From: UMGS621 sp964468815
GTDB lineage: Bacteria; Bacillota; Clostridia; Christensenellales; Borkfalkiaceae
Assembly: GCA_964468815.1 (NCBI GenBank)
Contig: CAYXWN010000039.1
Coordinates: forward strand, 1 to 16,172
DNA: 16,172 bases
Direction of reading: 5' to 3'
Position numbers and translations under genes: made by a program. This document shows, in pieces, positions 1 to 5,877 of this stretch (its first letter is position 1; each line of letters starts with the position of its first letter). Below the pieces are notes generated by a model. That model ran no database searches. It was not told the origin of the DNA and saw nothing but the letters and a program-made list of their open reading frames with translations.

Positions 1-1
1 A

Positions 2-48
2 TACAAAAAGGGCGACCGCCAACATTGTTGGCGGTCGCCCTTTTTGTA
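2..48. terminator. perfect 47-nt palindrome, probable bidirectional terminator
   Basis: Bases 2-24 and 26-48 are exact reverse complements around a single central T. The stem core is GC-rich (GGGCGACCGCC and its complement), with an A5 run before it and a T5 run after it on both strands. That is the form of an intrinsic terminator working in both directions. It lies about 130 nt past the stop codon of the minus-strand membrane-protein gene and could also serve a convergent gene outside the window. Confidence 0.75.
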
Positions 49-59
49 GATTGAAAAAT

Positions 60-168
60 AACGGTAACGTTTTACCAAGGAAAAAGGAAACAATCTTTTA
101 TAAAAATTATTTTACTGTTTTCTTATGTAAATGCTTTTCAACTGTTGCTAACGGTAACGTTTTTACCA
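60..168. repeat. two copies of a short AACGGTAACGTTTT(T)ACCA motif
   Basis: The motif occurs at 60-77 and again at 150-168, about 90 nt apart, with one extra T in the second copy. Each copy contains GGTAA and TTACC arms around a 4-5 nt spacer, so each can form a small hairpin. Both lie between the terminator at 2-48 and the end of the minus-strand gene. I see no gene on either strand here. The copies could be operator sites, RNA hairpins or short dispersed repeats. Confidence 0.45.
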
Positions 169-181
169 TAGAAAAAGAAAA

Positions 182-1141
182 TCAATTCTTTTTTTCAAAC
201 GTTTTGTCGCCGTTTTCTTTTGCGCGAAGGGTTTTCCCGTCGTCGTTGGAGAGATATTCGCGACCGAAATCGTCTTTGTACGATTTTAAGCCAATCCCTG
301 CAACGGATTCCGTGCGGTCGTCTATGGTGATTGCGTCCGCTCCGCTTTGGTAGGTAACCTTATGCTTTTTGGCCTCTTCTATGGATTTTTCGGAAGCCGC
401 GACTACTTCGTCCGTAAAACTGAAACTTGCGTAATAATCGCTGATCGCACTCAAATTTTCAATGTCGTAACCGTTAGGAAGAGAAATCAAAACGCCGTTT
501 TTCGCAATCACGAAATTGGGCGCAATTATGCCGATGAGCATCATGATCGCTTGATAGGGAATGGTAATGAATCTGATACAGAGATCGGTGAGCGTATCGA
601 AAATGATTAAAGCGACGTTGCTTTGAAAGTAACTGTCTACAAGCGCTTTGTTTTCTTTGCTCAATTTGAAGTAAGCCGAATGAAAGGTGTCTTGATAGCG
701 GATTGATTTTGTCAAGAAGAATACGAGGACTGCGTATCCGATCAAAGAATAGCCCTCCGTAACAAAGAAGAGCAGAATGGATAAAAGCATGCCGATCGTG
801 AAAATGATGTTTTTGATACGACTATGGACGATGCGGTATTTCGCACCGAGCGCGATAATTGCGAGATCTTCTTGCGACGCCGTTTTTCTGAACGTTTTCC
901 AAGTCTTTTCGTCAATGCTGACGTCGTACAAATCCAACCTAAAATCCGAACGCTTTATTTTTTGTTCTTCGGTCGGATGCTGCGCCTTTTGCGCTGCTTG
1001 GTCTGCTGCCAAAAATTCTTGATGGATTACGTCGAAGAGGCCGGCGTCTTGTTCGATGAGTAACGCATCGTTTTCGTAATCAATACGGAAAAGGATCAAC
1101 GAGCCTTCGTCTGCGTCGAGTTCGAGCGCGTCGCAAAGCAC
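182..1141 (-). CDS. C-terminal part of a frameshifted membrane protein with a DUF1292-like segment
   Basis: The open frame runs to a stop at 182. Its first available start is a GTG at 1141 with no Shine-Dalgarno sequence. The same frame stays open upstream and reads sensibly (HEFDQLYITLHNGTPY) before the GTG, so this is better seen as the second half of the gene starting at 1920, displaced by a one-base shift at 1189-1193. The stretch from HEFDQLYITL to about residue 46 (YVLCDALEL, LILFRID, FDVIHQEFLAAD) resembles DUF1292/YrzB small domains. Hydrophobic segments lie near residues 112-128, 131-146 and 174-208. The tail (about 215-319) is polar and charged. I do not recognise the full-length family, and function is unknown. 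Confidence 0.6.
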   Translation of the reverse strand: MLCDALELDADEGSLILFRIDYENDALLIEQDAGLFDVIHQEFLAADQAAQKAQHPTEEQKIKRSDFRLDLYDVSIDEKTWKTFRKTASQEDLAIIALGAKYRIVHSRIKNIIFTIGMLLSILLFFVTEGYSLIGYAVLVFFLTKSIRYQDTFHSAYFKLSKENKALVDSYFQSNVALIIFDTLTDLCIRFITIPYQAIMMLIGIIAPNFVIAKNGVLISLPNGYDIENLSAISDYYASFSFTDEVVAASEKSIEEAKKHKVTYQSGADAITIDDRTESVAGIGLKSYKDDFGREYLSNDDGKTLRAKENGDKTFEKKN

Positions 1142-1920
1142 GTAGGGCGTGCCGTTGTGCAGCGTGATGTATAATTGGTCGAACTCATGGGGGCGTCGGA
1201 ATCGCCTGTTTTCAATATAAGCCGTCCGGAATTGGCGCGATCGAATAGGGGGGAAACCGTTGGTTTGTTTTGGTAATCAATCGGATAATCGTCAAGGCTT
1301 TTCTGTTGTTCGGGAGTGACTGCGACGTTTTCGATTGTTGTCGCGGTCGGGATTTCGGAACGAACGGAACGGTCCTCATAATGATTCGGGATAGACAGTT
1401 CTTGTTGTTCAGGAGTGACTGCGGCGTTTTCGGTTGTTGTCGCGGTCGGGATTTCGGAACGAACGGAACGGTCTTCATAATGATTCGGGGTAGGCGGTTC
1501 TTGTCGTTTGGGGGTGACTGCGACGTTTTCGGTTGCAGCCGCGGTACTTGCCGAATCGGTGGATTCCGTTCGGTTTGTGTTGTAGGTATATGTGCCCATG
1601 ATGCCGCCGGCAAGCGCAAATACACCTACGTATGTCGGAAGCAAAATAATTCCGAGAATAATAGAGCAGACGTTCGCGCCTTTGTGCTTTTTCCCTGCGA
1701 CTGCAAAGATCGTTTGTAATATGGCGAGTATCCAAAGGCCGGCAGCGAGAATCAGATAGGGTAATAGTTCATAGATAACTTCCGTATCTTCGGTCGGGTA
1801 GAGTATGCCGCTGACTACTATTTCGAGCGTCCAGATCGCTGCCGCGAGAAACAGTATAATTGCCATAGTCAGTCGCAAGCCGAATCCGTTTTTGGGTTTC
1901 TTTTGTTTTTTGGGTTTCAT
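1096..1920 (-). CDS. N-terminal part of the same frameshifted membrane protein, with 33-residue repeats
   Basis: Translation starts at ATG 1918-1920, with a strong AGGAGG site at 1925-1930. The N-terminus is lysine-rich (MKPKKQKKPK) and is followed by three likely transmembrane helices at about residues 17-38, 51-75 and 84-108. A Thr/Glu/Pro-rich linker (about 118-215) is built from 33-residue tandem repeats around NHYEDRSVRSEIPTATT. After residue 243 the frame turns into low-quality sequence rich in Ser, Thr, Arg and Cys and stops at 1096, while the neighbouring frame continues as convincing protein. Restoring one base in the C5 run gives a single product of about 579 residues. Whether this is a pseudogene, a phase-variable gene or an assembly error cannot be told from one sequence. 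Confidence 0.65.
   Translation of the reverse strand: MKPKKQKKPKNGFGLRLTMAIILFLAAAIWTLEIVVSGILYPTEDTEVIYELLPYLILAAGLWILAILQTIFAVAGKKHKGANVCSIILGIILLPTYVGVFALAGGIMGTYTYNTNRTESTDSASTAAATENVAVTPKRQEPPTPNHYEDRSVRSEIPTATTTENAAVTPEQQELSIPNHYEDRSVRSEIPTATTIENVAVTPEQQKSLDDYPIDYQNKPTVSPLFDRANSGRLILKTGDSDAPMSSTNYTSRCTTARPTCFATRSNSTQTKAR
1313..1545 (-). repeat. 99-bp tandem repeat (33 residues), two full copies and a partial third
   Basis: The block beginning GGAGTGAC at 1313 recurs at 1412 and, as GGGGTGAC, at 1511. That is an exact 99-bp spacing with few substitutions, and the third copy fades after about 35 nt. Since 99 is a multiple of three, the units encode 33-residue repeats in the linker of the membrane protein and can change in number without breaking the frame. 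Confidence 0.9.
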
Positions 1921-1924
1921 TGTT

Positions 1925-1930
1925 ACCTCC
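1925..1930 (-). promoter_or_regulatory. ribosome binding site of the 1920 gene
   Basis: AGGAGG on the minus strand lies 4 nt upstream of ATG 1918-1920. It sits only about 12 nt after the terminator hairpin, within or directly after its U-tract, so translation of the gene depends on read-through of that terminator. Confidence 0.8.
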
Positions 1931-1966
1931 TAAAATAAAAAAGTGCGTCAACCGAAGTCAACGCAC
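1931..1966 (-). terminator. UUCG-capped intrinsic terminator in the leader of the 1920 gene
   Basis: On the minus strand, GTGCGTTGAC, a TTCG loop and GTTGACGCAC form a 10-bp stem with two G-U pairs, closed by C-G around a UUCG tetraloop. TTTTTTATTTTA follows at 1942-1931. It ends the structured leader transcript just before the downstream ribosome binding site, as in riboswitch or attenuator expression platforms. Confidence 0.8.
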
Positions 1967-2140
1967 CGAAAAACGCAAACTCCGATTGTCGCTCAACAAA
2001 ACCTAAATAGAATTACGATATTACCATAACCATAGGCGGAATCAGCATTTTTGCCGAATATAAAATAGTTATGGCGAAAAAAGGCATTTTTATCCCTTAA
2101 CGTAAAAATACCGCAATTCTAATATTCGATTTTGTTGAGC
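1936..2140 (-). ncRNA. candidate structured RNA or riboswitch-like leader, about 205 nt
   Basis: The 5' end GCTCAACAAAA (2140-2130) is the exact complement of TTTTGTTGAGC (2001-1991), closing a long-range 11-bp helix P1. Inside it, 2120-2107 and 2022-2009 pair over 14 bp with two G-U pairs (P2). CCATAAC (2074-2068) pairs with GTTATGG (2030-2024) as P3. A local hairpin, ATTTTTA with TAAAAAT (2092-2086 and 2109-2103), overlaps one end of P2, so the two may alternate. A near-consensus promoter begins the RNA exactly at P1, and an intrinsic terminator follows. No open reading frame was seen inside. I do not recognise it as tmRNA, SRP RNA or RNase P RNA. A 6S-like RNA, an unassigned riboswitch or a new orphan class are the alternatives. 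Confidence 0.6.
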
Positions 2141-2146
2141 ATACTC

Positions 2147-2175
2147 AGTATACCATATCGTCTGAAAAATATCAA
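2147..2175 (-). promoter_or_regulatory. sigma-A-type promoter for the structured leader RNA
   Basis: On the minus strand TTGATA (2175-2170) and TATACT (2152-2147) are separated by exactly 17 nt. The predicted start, 6-8 nt downstream, falls at about 2140, which is the first base of helix P1 in the candidate RNA. Confidence 0.75.
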
Positions 2176-2176
2176 A

Positions 2177-2192
2177 TTTATTTGCAAATAAA
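2177..2192. promoter_or_regulatory. 16-bp perfect palindrome, possible operator
   Basis: TTTATTTGCAAATAAA is a perfect palindrome. It touches the -35 box of the minus-strand promoter (2170-2175) and lies about 30 bp upstream of the plus-strand -35 box at 2224. The position between divergent promoters suits a binding site for a dimeric regulator, but AT-rich palindromes also arise by chance. Confidence 0.35.
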
Positions 2193-2223
2193 GTAAATTA
2201 TTTTAAAACCTCCTTCAAAACAC

Positions 2224-2252
2224 TTTACAAAATTAAAGTAATAAAGTATAAT
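2224..2252 (+). promoter_or_regulatory. sigma-A-type promoter of the amino-acid transport operon
   Basis: TTTACA (2224-2229) and TATAAT (2247-2252) are separated by 17 nt. Directly after the -10 box, AGCAT and ATGCT (2253-2257 and 2263-2267) form a small inverted repeat over the expected start site, which may be an operator or a 5'-end hairpin. Confidence 0.8.
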
Positions 2253-2307
2253 AGCATTATTGATGCTTTATTAAACTAAATTGTTAAAGCAAGAAGGAGA
2301 AAGAGAA

Positions 2308-3060
2308 ATGAAAAAATTTTTTGCAATCATGTTGGGCTTGACTCTTTGCATTACGACGTTGTTCGGTGCTTCCGCGTGCGGCGCGAACGACGGAACGACG
2401 TTGAAAATCGGCATTACCTATTACGCGCCGATGAATTATTTTGACGAAAGCGGTAAACTCGTTGGCTTCGATACCGAATTTGCCGAAAAGGCGTGTGCGG
2501 AATTGGGGGTGACGCCTCAATTTGTCGAAATCGATTGGAAGTACAAGCAAAATTCTTTGATCGGGAAAGAGATCGACGTTATTTGGAACGGTATGACCGT
2601 CAAGGAAGAATTGAGAGAATATATGGCGATTTCGGACGCGTATATGGAAAACAAACAAGTGGTACTCGTACGCAAAGGGGACGTTTCCAAGTATACGGAC
2701 GTTGCGAGTTTGAAGCAAGCGACTTCTATTGCGGTGGAAAACGGCTCGGCAGGGGAATCGTCCGTTGCGGAATTAGGCGTTACTGTCAACAAAATGTCCA
2801 AGCAAGCGGATTGTCTGATCGAGGTTAAGACGGGTGCATCCGATATCGCGGTGCTTGACGTTACGTTGGCAAAGACCATGACGGGCGAGGGGACGGATTA
2901 CAGCGATCTTGCCTATATCGACGTCGGGTTCGAGGGGGAAGAATACGGAATCGGCGTGCGCAAGGAAGATACGAAATTACTTGCCGACTTAAACGCGTTG
3001 ATTGCAAAATACAAGACGGACGGGACGTTCGATTCGTTGATTCAAAAATACATGGCGTAG
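2308..3060 (+). CDS. amino-acid ABC transporter substrate-binding lipoprotein
   Basis: This 250-residue protein belongs to the extracellular solute-binding family 3 (polar amino acids). It would be the lipid-anchored receptor that delivers substrate to the permease encoded next. It has a signal peptide with a hydrophobic core and a lipobox-like ASAC ending at Cys24, slightly atypical because Ala replaces Leu at -3. Family features include LKIGITYYAPMNYFDESGKL, GFDTEFAEKACAELG and IDVIWNGMTV, plus the typical C-terminal TDGTFDSLIQKYM. An upstream TTG at 2281 keeps the frame open, but ATG 2308 has AAGGAG at 2294-2299 and is followed by a proper signal peptide. The exact amino acid bound cannot be read from the sequence. 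It is the first gene of the operon. Confidence 0.92.
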   Translation: MKKFFAIMLGLTLCITTLFGASACGANDGTTLKIGITYYAPMNYFDESGKLVGFDTEFAEKACAELGVTPQFVEIDWKYKQNSLIGKEIDVIWNGMTVKEELREYMAISDAYMENKQVVLVRKGDVSKYTDVASLKQATSIAVENGSAGESSVAELGVTVNKMSKQADCLIEVKTGASDIAVLDVTLAKTMTGEGTDYSDLAYIDVGFEGEEYGIGVRKEDTKLLADLNALIAKYKTDGTFDSLIQKYMA

Positions 3061-3069
3061 TAAAAGAGT

Positions 3070-3714
3070 ATGGATTTTTTTCAAGTTACGTTGAGCCTTT
3101 TGTCGGGGTTCGGCAATACGTGTCTTATTTTTATCGTTACGTTGGCGTTCTCGCTTCCGCTCGGACTGTTGGTTACGTTCGGATCGACGTCCCGATTCAA
3201 GCCGTTAAAAGGTTTGGTTCGCGTCTTTGTTTGGGTGATTCGCGGAACGCCGCTCATGTTACAGGTACTGTTTATTTATTACGGACCGGCACTATTATTT
3301 CAAGTGCCGGTTATGCCTCGTATGATCGCCGTGTTGGTTGCGTTTATCGTCAATTACGCGAGCTATTTTTCTGAAATTTACCGCGGCGGAATCGAAAGCG
3401 TTCCGCAAGGGCAGTACGAGGCGGGGCAGGTGCTCGGCATGACCAAGGGGCAAATCTTTTTCCGTATCGTTTTGGTACAAGTGGTTAAGCGCATTACGCC
3501 GCCCATGTCCAATGAAGTTATTTCACTCGTCAAAGATACGTCGTTGGCGCGCGTGATCGTGGTGACGGAAATCGTCAAGTCCGCGGAAGATTTTCTCGTA
3601 AAAGGGTTGCTTTGGCCGCTCTTTTATACGGCGGTATTTTATCTCGTTTTCGTGGGCGTTTTGACGTTGCTGTTCCGCTTTTTAGAAAAAAAACTCGCTT
3701 ACATCAAGGTGTGA
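3070..3714 (+). CDS. amino-acid ABC transporter permease
   Basis: A 214-residue inner-membrane permease of the HisM/GlnP type. It has about five hydrophobic segments, and residues 14-40 carry the usual GNTCLIFIVTLAFSLPLGLL-type start of the family. The conserved cytoplasmic EAA loop that docks on the ATPase is visible as YEAGQVLGMTKGQIF with IVLVQ and PP after it (about residues 116-145). RGTPLMLQVLFIYYG is another family signature. It starts 9 nt after the binding-protein stop with a weak purine-rich ribosome site, and ends 1 nt before the ATPase gene. Only one permease gene is present, so it would act as a homodimer. Confidence 0.93.
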   Translation: MDFFQVTLSLLSGFGNTCLIFIVTLAFSLPLGLLVTFGSTSRFKPLKGLVRVFVWVIRGTPLMLQVLFIYYGPALLFQVPVMPRMIAVLVAFIVNYASYFSEIYRGGIESVPQGQYEAGQVLGMTKGQIFFRIVLVQVVKRITPPMSNEVISLVKDTSLARVIVVTEIVKSAEDFLVKGLLWPLFYTAVFYLVFVGVLTLLFRFLEKKLAYIKV

Positions 3715-3715
3715 T

Positions 3716-4561
3716 ATGGATTTTTTGAGAATCGAGGGTTTCCGAAAAAAATTTAATCAAGAAGTCTTAAAAGGGATTGACTTTACTTTACAAAAGGGGC
3801 AAATTTTGGTTATAATAGGAGCGTCGGGAAGCGGAAAGACGACGCTCTTGCGTTGCCTTAACTTTTTGGAAACGCCGGACGAAGGGAAAATTTATCTGGA
3901 CGGCGCGCTCCTTTCCGACGCGAGGGAACGTTATACCGATCAAGAACTTCGGGAAAAGCGGCTGAAATTCGGGTTGGTTTTTCAAAATTTCAATTTGTTT
4001 CCCAATTACAACGTGGAAAAGAACGTCACGCTGGCAGCCGATCTGTTGGCGAAAGAACGCGCGCGCGCGTATCGAAAAGAACGCGAGACGGCGTTAAAAG
4101 AAGAGCGTTTTTTCCGCAGAAAAAAGAGTGCGAAAGAAGACTCTTTGCAGTTTTATCGTTCGCTGTGCGACGAGAATCGGGAAAAGGCAGCCGCGCTTCT
4201 TGCGAGCGTAGCGCTTTCGGATAAAAGGGAAAGTTATCCGTACCAACTTTCGGGCGGACAGCAACAACGCGTCGCGATCGCGCGCGCGCTTGCGCTCGAA
4301 CCGGAAGTGCTTTGTTTTGACGAGCCGACTTCCGCCCTCGATCCCGAACTGACGGGAGAGGTGTTAAAGGTGATCCGAAACTTAAAGGGGCGGACGATGA
4401 TCGTCGTAACGCACGAAATGGCGTTCGCACGGGACGTGGCGGATTACGTTCTGTTTATGGCGGACGGCGTGATCGAAGAGCAGGGAACGCCGGAAGAGGT
4501 ATTCGGCAATCCGAAGAGCGAGAAAACCAAGGCGTTTTTGAAACGCAGGGAGGAAAATTGA
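3716..4561 (+). CDS. amino-acid ABC transporter ATP-binding protein with an extra charged segment
   Basis: This 281-residue ATPase powers import by the preceding permease. Walker A GASGSGKT lies at residues 35-42, the Q-loop at Gln90, signature LSGGQQQR at 178-185, Walker B VLCFDE at 198-203 with catalytic Glu203, and the switch His at 233. All key residues are intact. Polar-amino-acid ATPases are usually about 240-250 residues long. The extra length is a Lys/Arg/Glu-rich helical stretch at about 112-155 (AKERARAYRKERETALKEER and on), between the Q-loop and signature in the helical subdomain that contacts the permease. Its codon use looks like the rest, so it is likely real. The stop overlaps the next start by one base. 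Confidence 0.93.
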   Translation: MDFLRIEGFRKKFNQEVLKGIDFTLQKGQILVIIGASGSGKTTLLRCLNFLETPDEGKIYLDGALLSDARERYTDQELREKRLKFGLVFQNFNLFPNYNVEKNVTLAADLLAKERARAYRKERETALKEERFFRRKKSAKEDSLQFYRSLCDENREKAAALLASVALSDKRESYPYQLSGGQQQRVAIARALALEPEVLCFDEPTSALDPELTGEVLKVIRNLKGRTMIVVTHEMAFARDVADYVLFMADGVIEEQGTPEEVFGNPKSEKTKAFLKRREEN

Positions 4562-4845
4562 TGTCCGACAAAGAATATATCGAAAAAAACCGCATGTTGT
4601 TCGAGGCGATTCTCAGCCTCAATACGTTGGAGGAATGCGGTGCTTTTTTTGAAGATCTCGTTACGTATAACGAGGTGGAGTCCATGAGCCAGCGCGTACG
4701 CGCGGCGAAACTTTTGCTGGAAGGAAAGACGTATGAGCAGATTATTGCGGAAACGAGCATTTCTTCCGCGACGCTCTCGCGCGTATCGAAGTGCGTTCGC
4801 TACGGCGAGGGGTATAAAAACATCTTAAAAAGGGAACTGAATTGA
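4561..4845 (+). CDS. yerC: TrpR-like regulator of the YerC/YecD family
   Basis: A 94-residue helical protein of the Trp-repressor-like YerC/YecD family. Typical features are LEECGAFFEDLVTYNEVESM, QRVRAAKLLLEGKTYEQI and the helix-turn-helix IIAETSISSATLSRVSKCVR, followed by GEGYK. Family members are small dimeric DNA-binding proteins whose effector is mostly unknown. ATG 4561 is preferred over TTG 4558: it has AGGGAGG at 4548-4554 and overlaps the ATPase stop by one base, implying translational coupling. Its place inside an amino-acid importer operon suggests local control, perhaps at the promoter-proximal inverted repeat (2253-2267). That is inference. The family match is strong and the symbol follows the Bacillus homologue. 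Confidence 0.85.
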   Translation: MSDKEYIEKNRMLFEAILSLNTLEECGAFFEDLVTYNEVESMSQRVRAAKLLLEGKTYEQIIAETSISSATLSRVSKCVRYGEGYKNILKRELN

Positions 4846-5000
4846 GCGAGTACGATTGGATGAGAAAAAGCGACGAGATGGACGACGACGGAATCTTACC
4901 CGAAGAAATTGCGGAGGAGAGTTCTGCGCACCGCTCGGCGAAAGAAAAATATTTTGAATTTTACGACGATATCAAACTGACGCCCAAGGACGATTGGTGA
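4842..5000 (+). CDS. small acidic protein, 52 residues, TTG start
   Basis: This short frame begins at TTG 4842-4844, overlapping the stop of the TrpR-like gene, with AGGG at 4831-4834 at a good distance. It reads MSEYDWMRKSDEMDDDGILP, then EEIAEESSAHRSAKEKYFEF, and ends YDDIKLTPKDDW. It is strongly acidic, without Cys or membrane segments. Codon use matches its neighbours (GAC, GCG, CGC) and it fills the gap up to nfnA. An internal ATG at codon 7 is the alternative start but has no ribosome site. I do not recognise the family. Its position suggests a conserved accessory protein of the regulator or the operon, but function is unknown. Confidence 0.6.
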   Translation: MSEYDWMRKSDEMDDDGILPEEIAEESSAHRSAKEKYFEFYDDIKLTPKDDW

Positions 5001-5036
5001 GAGATTGCCGTTAAAAATAGTAAGGTGAGGTGTGAT

Positions 5037-5876
5037 ATGTTTCGGATTGTCAAAAAAGAGATATTGAATCCTACCGTCACGTTGATGGAGATCGACGCCC
5101 CCATGGTTGCGAAAAAGGCAGAACCGGGGCAGTTCGTGATTTTGCGCGTGGACGACGAGGGTGAGCGGATTCCGCTTACGGTGGCGGATTTCGACCGTGA
5201 AAAGGGTACAGTGACCATTATTTTTCAGGTGGTCGGCGGTACGACGGAACTCTTAAACCACAAGAACGAGGGCGATTATTTGCAAGATTTCGTCGGACCT
5301 TTGGGAAAACCGACCGTCACGACGGCGAAAAAGGTTGCGATCGTCGGCGGCGGCGTCGGGTGCGCGATCGCGTATCCCGTGGCGAAAAAGTTTCATTCGT
5401 TGGGTGCTACCGTTCATTCGGTCGTCGGGTTCCGCAATCGGGATCTCGTGATCTTGGAAAAGGAATTTGACGCCGTTTCCGACCGTTTGGTTATGATGAC
5501 GGACGACGGAAGTTACGGTAGAAAGGGCTTAGTGACGGACGCGCTCAAAGAACTCATCGAAAGCGGAGAGGCATATGATGAAGTAATCGCGATCGGACCG
5601 CTCGTGATGATGAAGTTCGTCTGTAAACTTACGAAAGAATACGGAATCAAGACGATGGTCAGCATGAACCCGATCATGATCGACGGAACGGGAATGTGCG
5701 GTTGCTGTCGGTTGACCGTCGGCGGAGAGGTTCGGTTCGCGTGCGTGGACGGGCCGGATTTCGACGGGCATCAAGTGGATTTCGACGAAACGATGAAGCG
5801 CGCTTCCATGTACAAGGCGTTTGAAGCGAAAGAGCGCGAGCGCGTGTGTAATCTCTTCCGCAAGGAGGTGGAGTGA
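5037..5876 (+). CDS. nfnA: NADH-dependent ferredoxin:NADP+ oxidoreductase, small subunit NfnA (sulfide dehydrogenase beta-like)
   Basis: A 279-residue FAD and [2Fe-2S] protein of the ferredoxin-NADP reductase fold. In NfnAB this subunit binds NADH and the flavin at which electrons pass on to NfnB. RIPLTV (44-49) is the flavin-binding motif and GGGVGCA (104-110) the nucleotide-binding loop. The cluster site is Asp216, Cys221, Cys224 and Cys236, followed by VDGPDFDGHQVDF. The Asp plus three Cys spacing is the unusual ligand set I recall for characterised NfnA. ATG 5037 is chosen over GTG 5025 because AGGTGAGGTG lies just upstream. It starts 36 nt after the small acidic gene and stops 1 nt before nfnB. 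SudB or HydG-type paralogues are alternatives, but the pairing with NfnB favours NfnA. Confidence 0.88.
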   Translation: MFRIVKKEILNPTVTLMEIDAPMVAKKAEPGQFVILRVDDEGERIPLTVADFDREKGTVTIIFQVVGGTTELLNHKNEGDYLQDFVGPLGKPTVTTAKKVAIVGGGVGCAIAYPVAKKFHSLGATVHSVVGFRNRDLVILEKEFDAVSDRLVMMTDDGSYGRKGLVTDALKELIESGEAYDEVIAIGPLVMMKFVCKLTKEYGIKTMVSMNPIMIDGTGMCGCCRLTVGGEVRFACVDGPDFDGHQVDFDETMKRASMYKAFEAKERERVCNLFRKEVE

Positions 5877-5877
5877 T

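Noticed and set aside
1270..1719. 149-codon plus-strand frame opposite the repeat region
   Set aside because: It is the mirror of the tandem repeats in the minus-strand gene, rich in Cys, Arg and Phe, with no ribosome site.
1991..2140. The 150-bp inverted-repeat unit as a small transposable element (MITE)
   Set aside because: No target-site duplication is visible, and the exact fit of promoter and terminator to its ends favours a transcribed RNA.
2205..2217. AAGGAGGT-like ribosome site on the minus strand at about 2208-2215
   Set aside because: No start codon follows at a usable distance, and the AT-rich sequence after it holds the RNA promoter instead. It is probably chance or a remnant.
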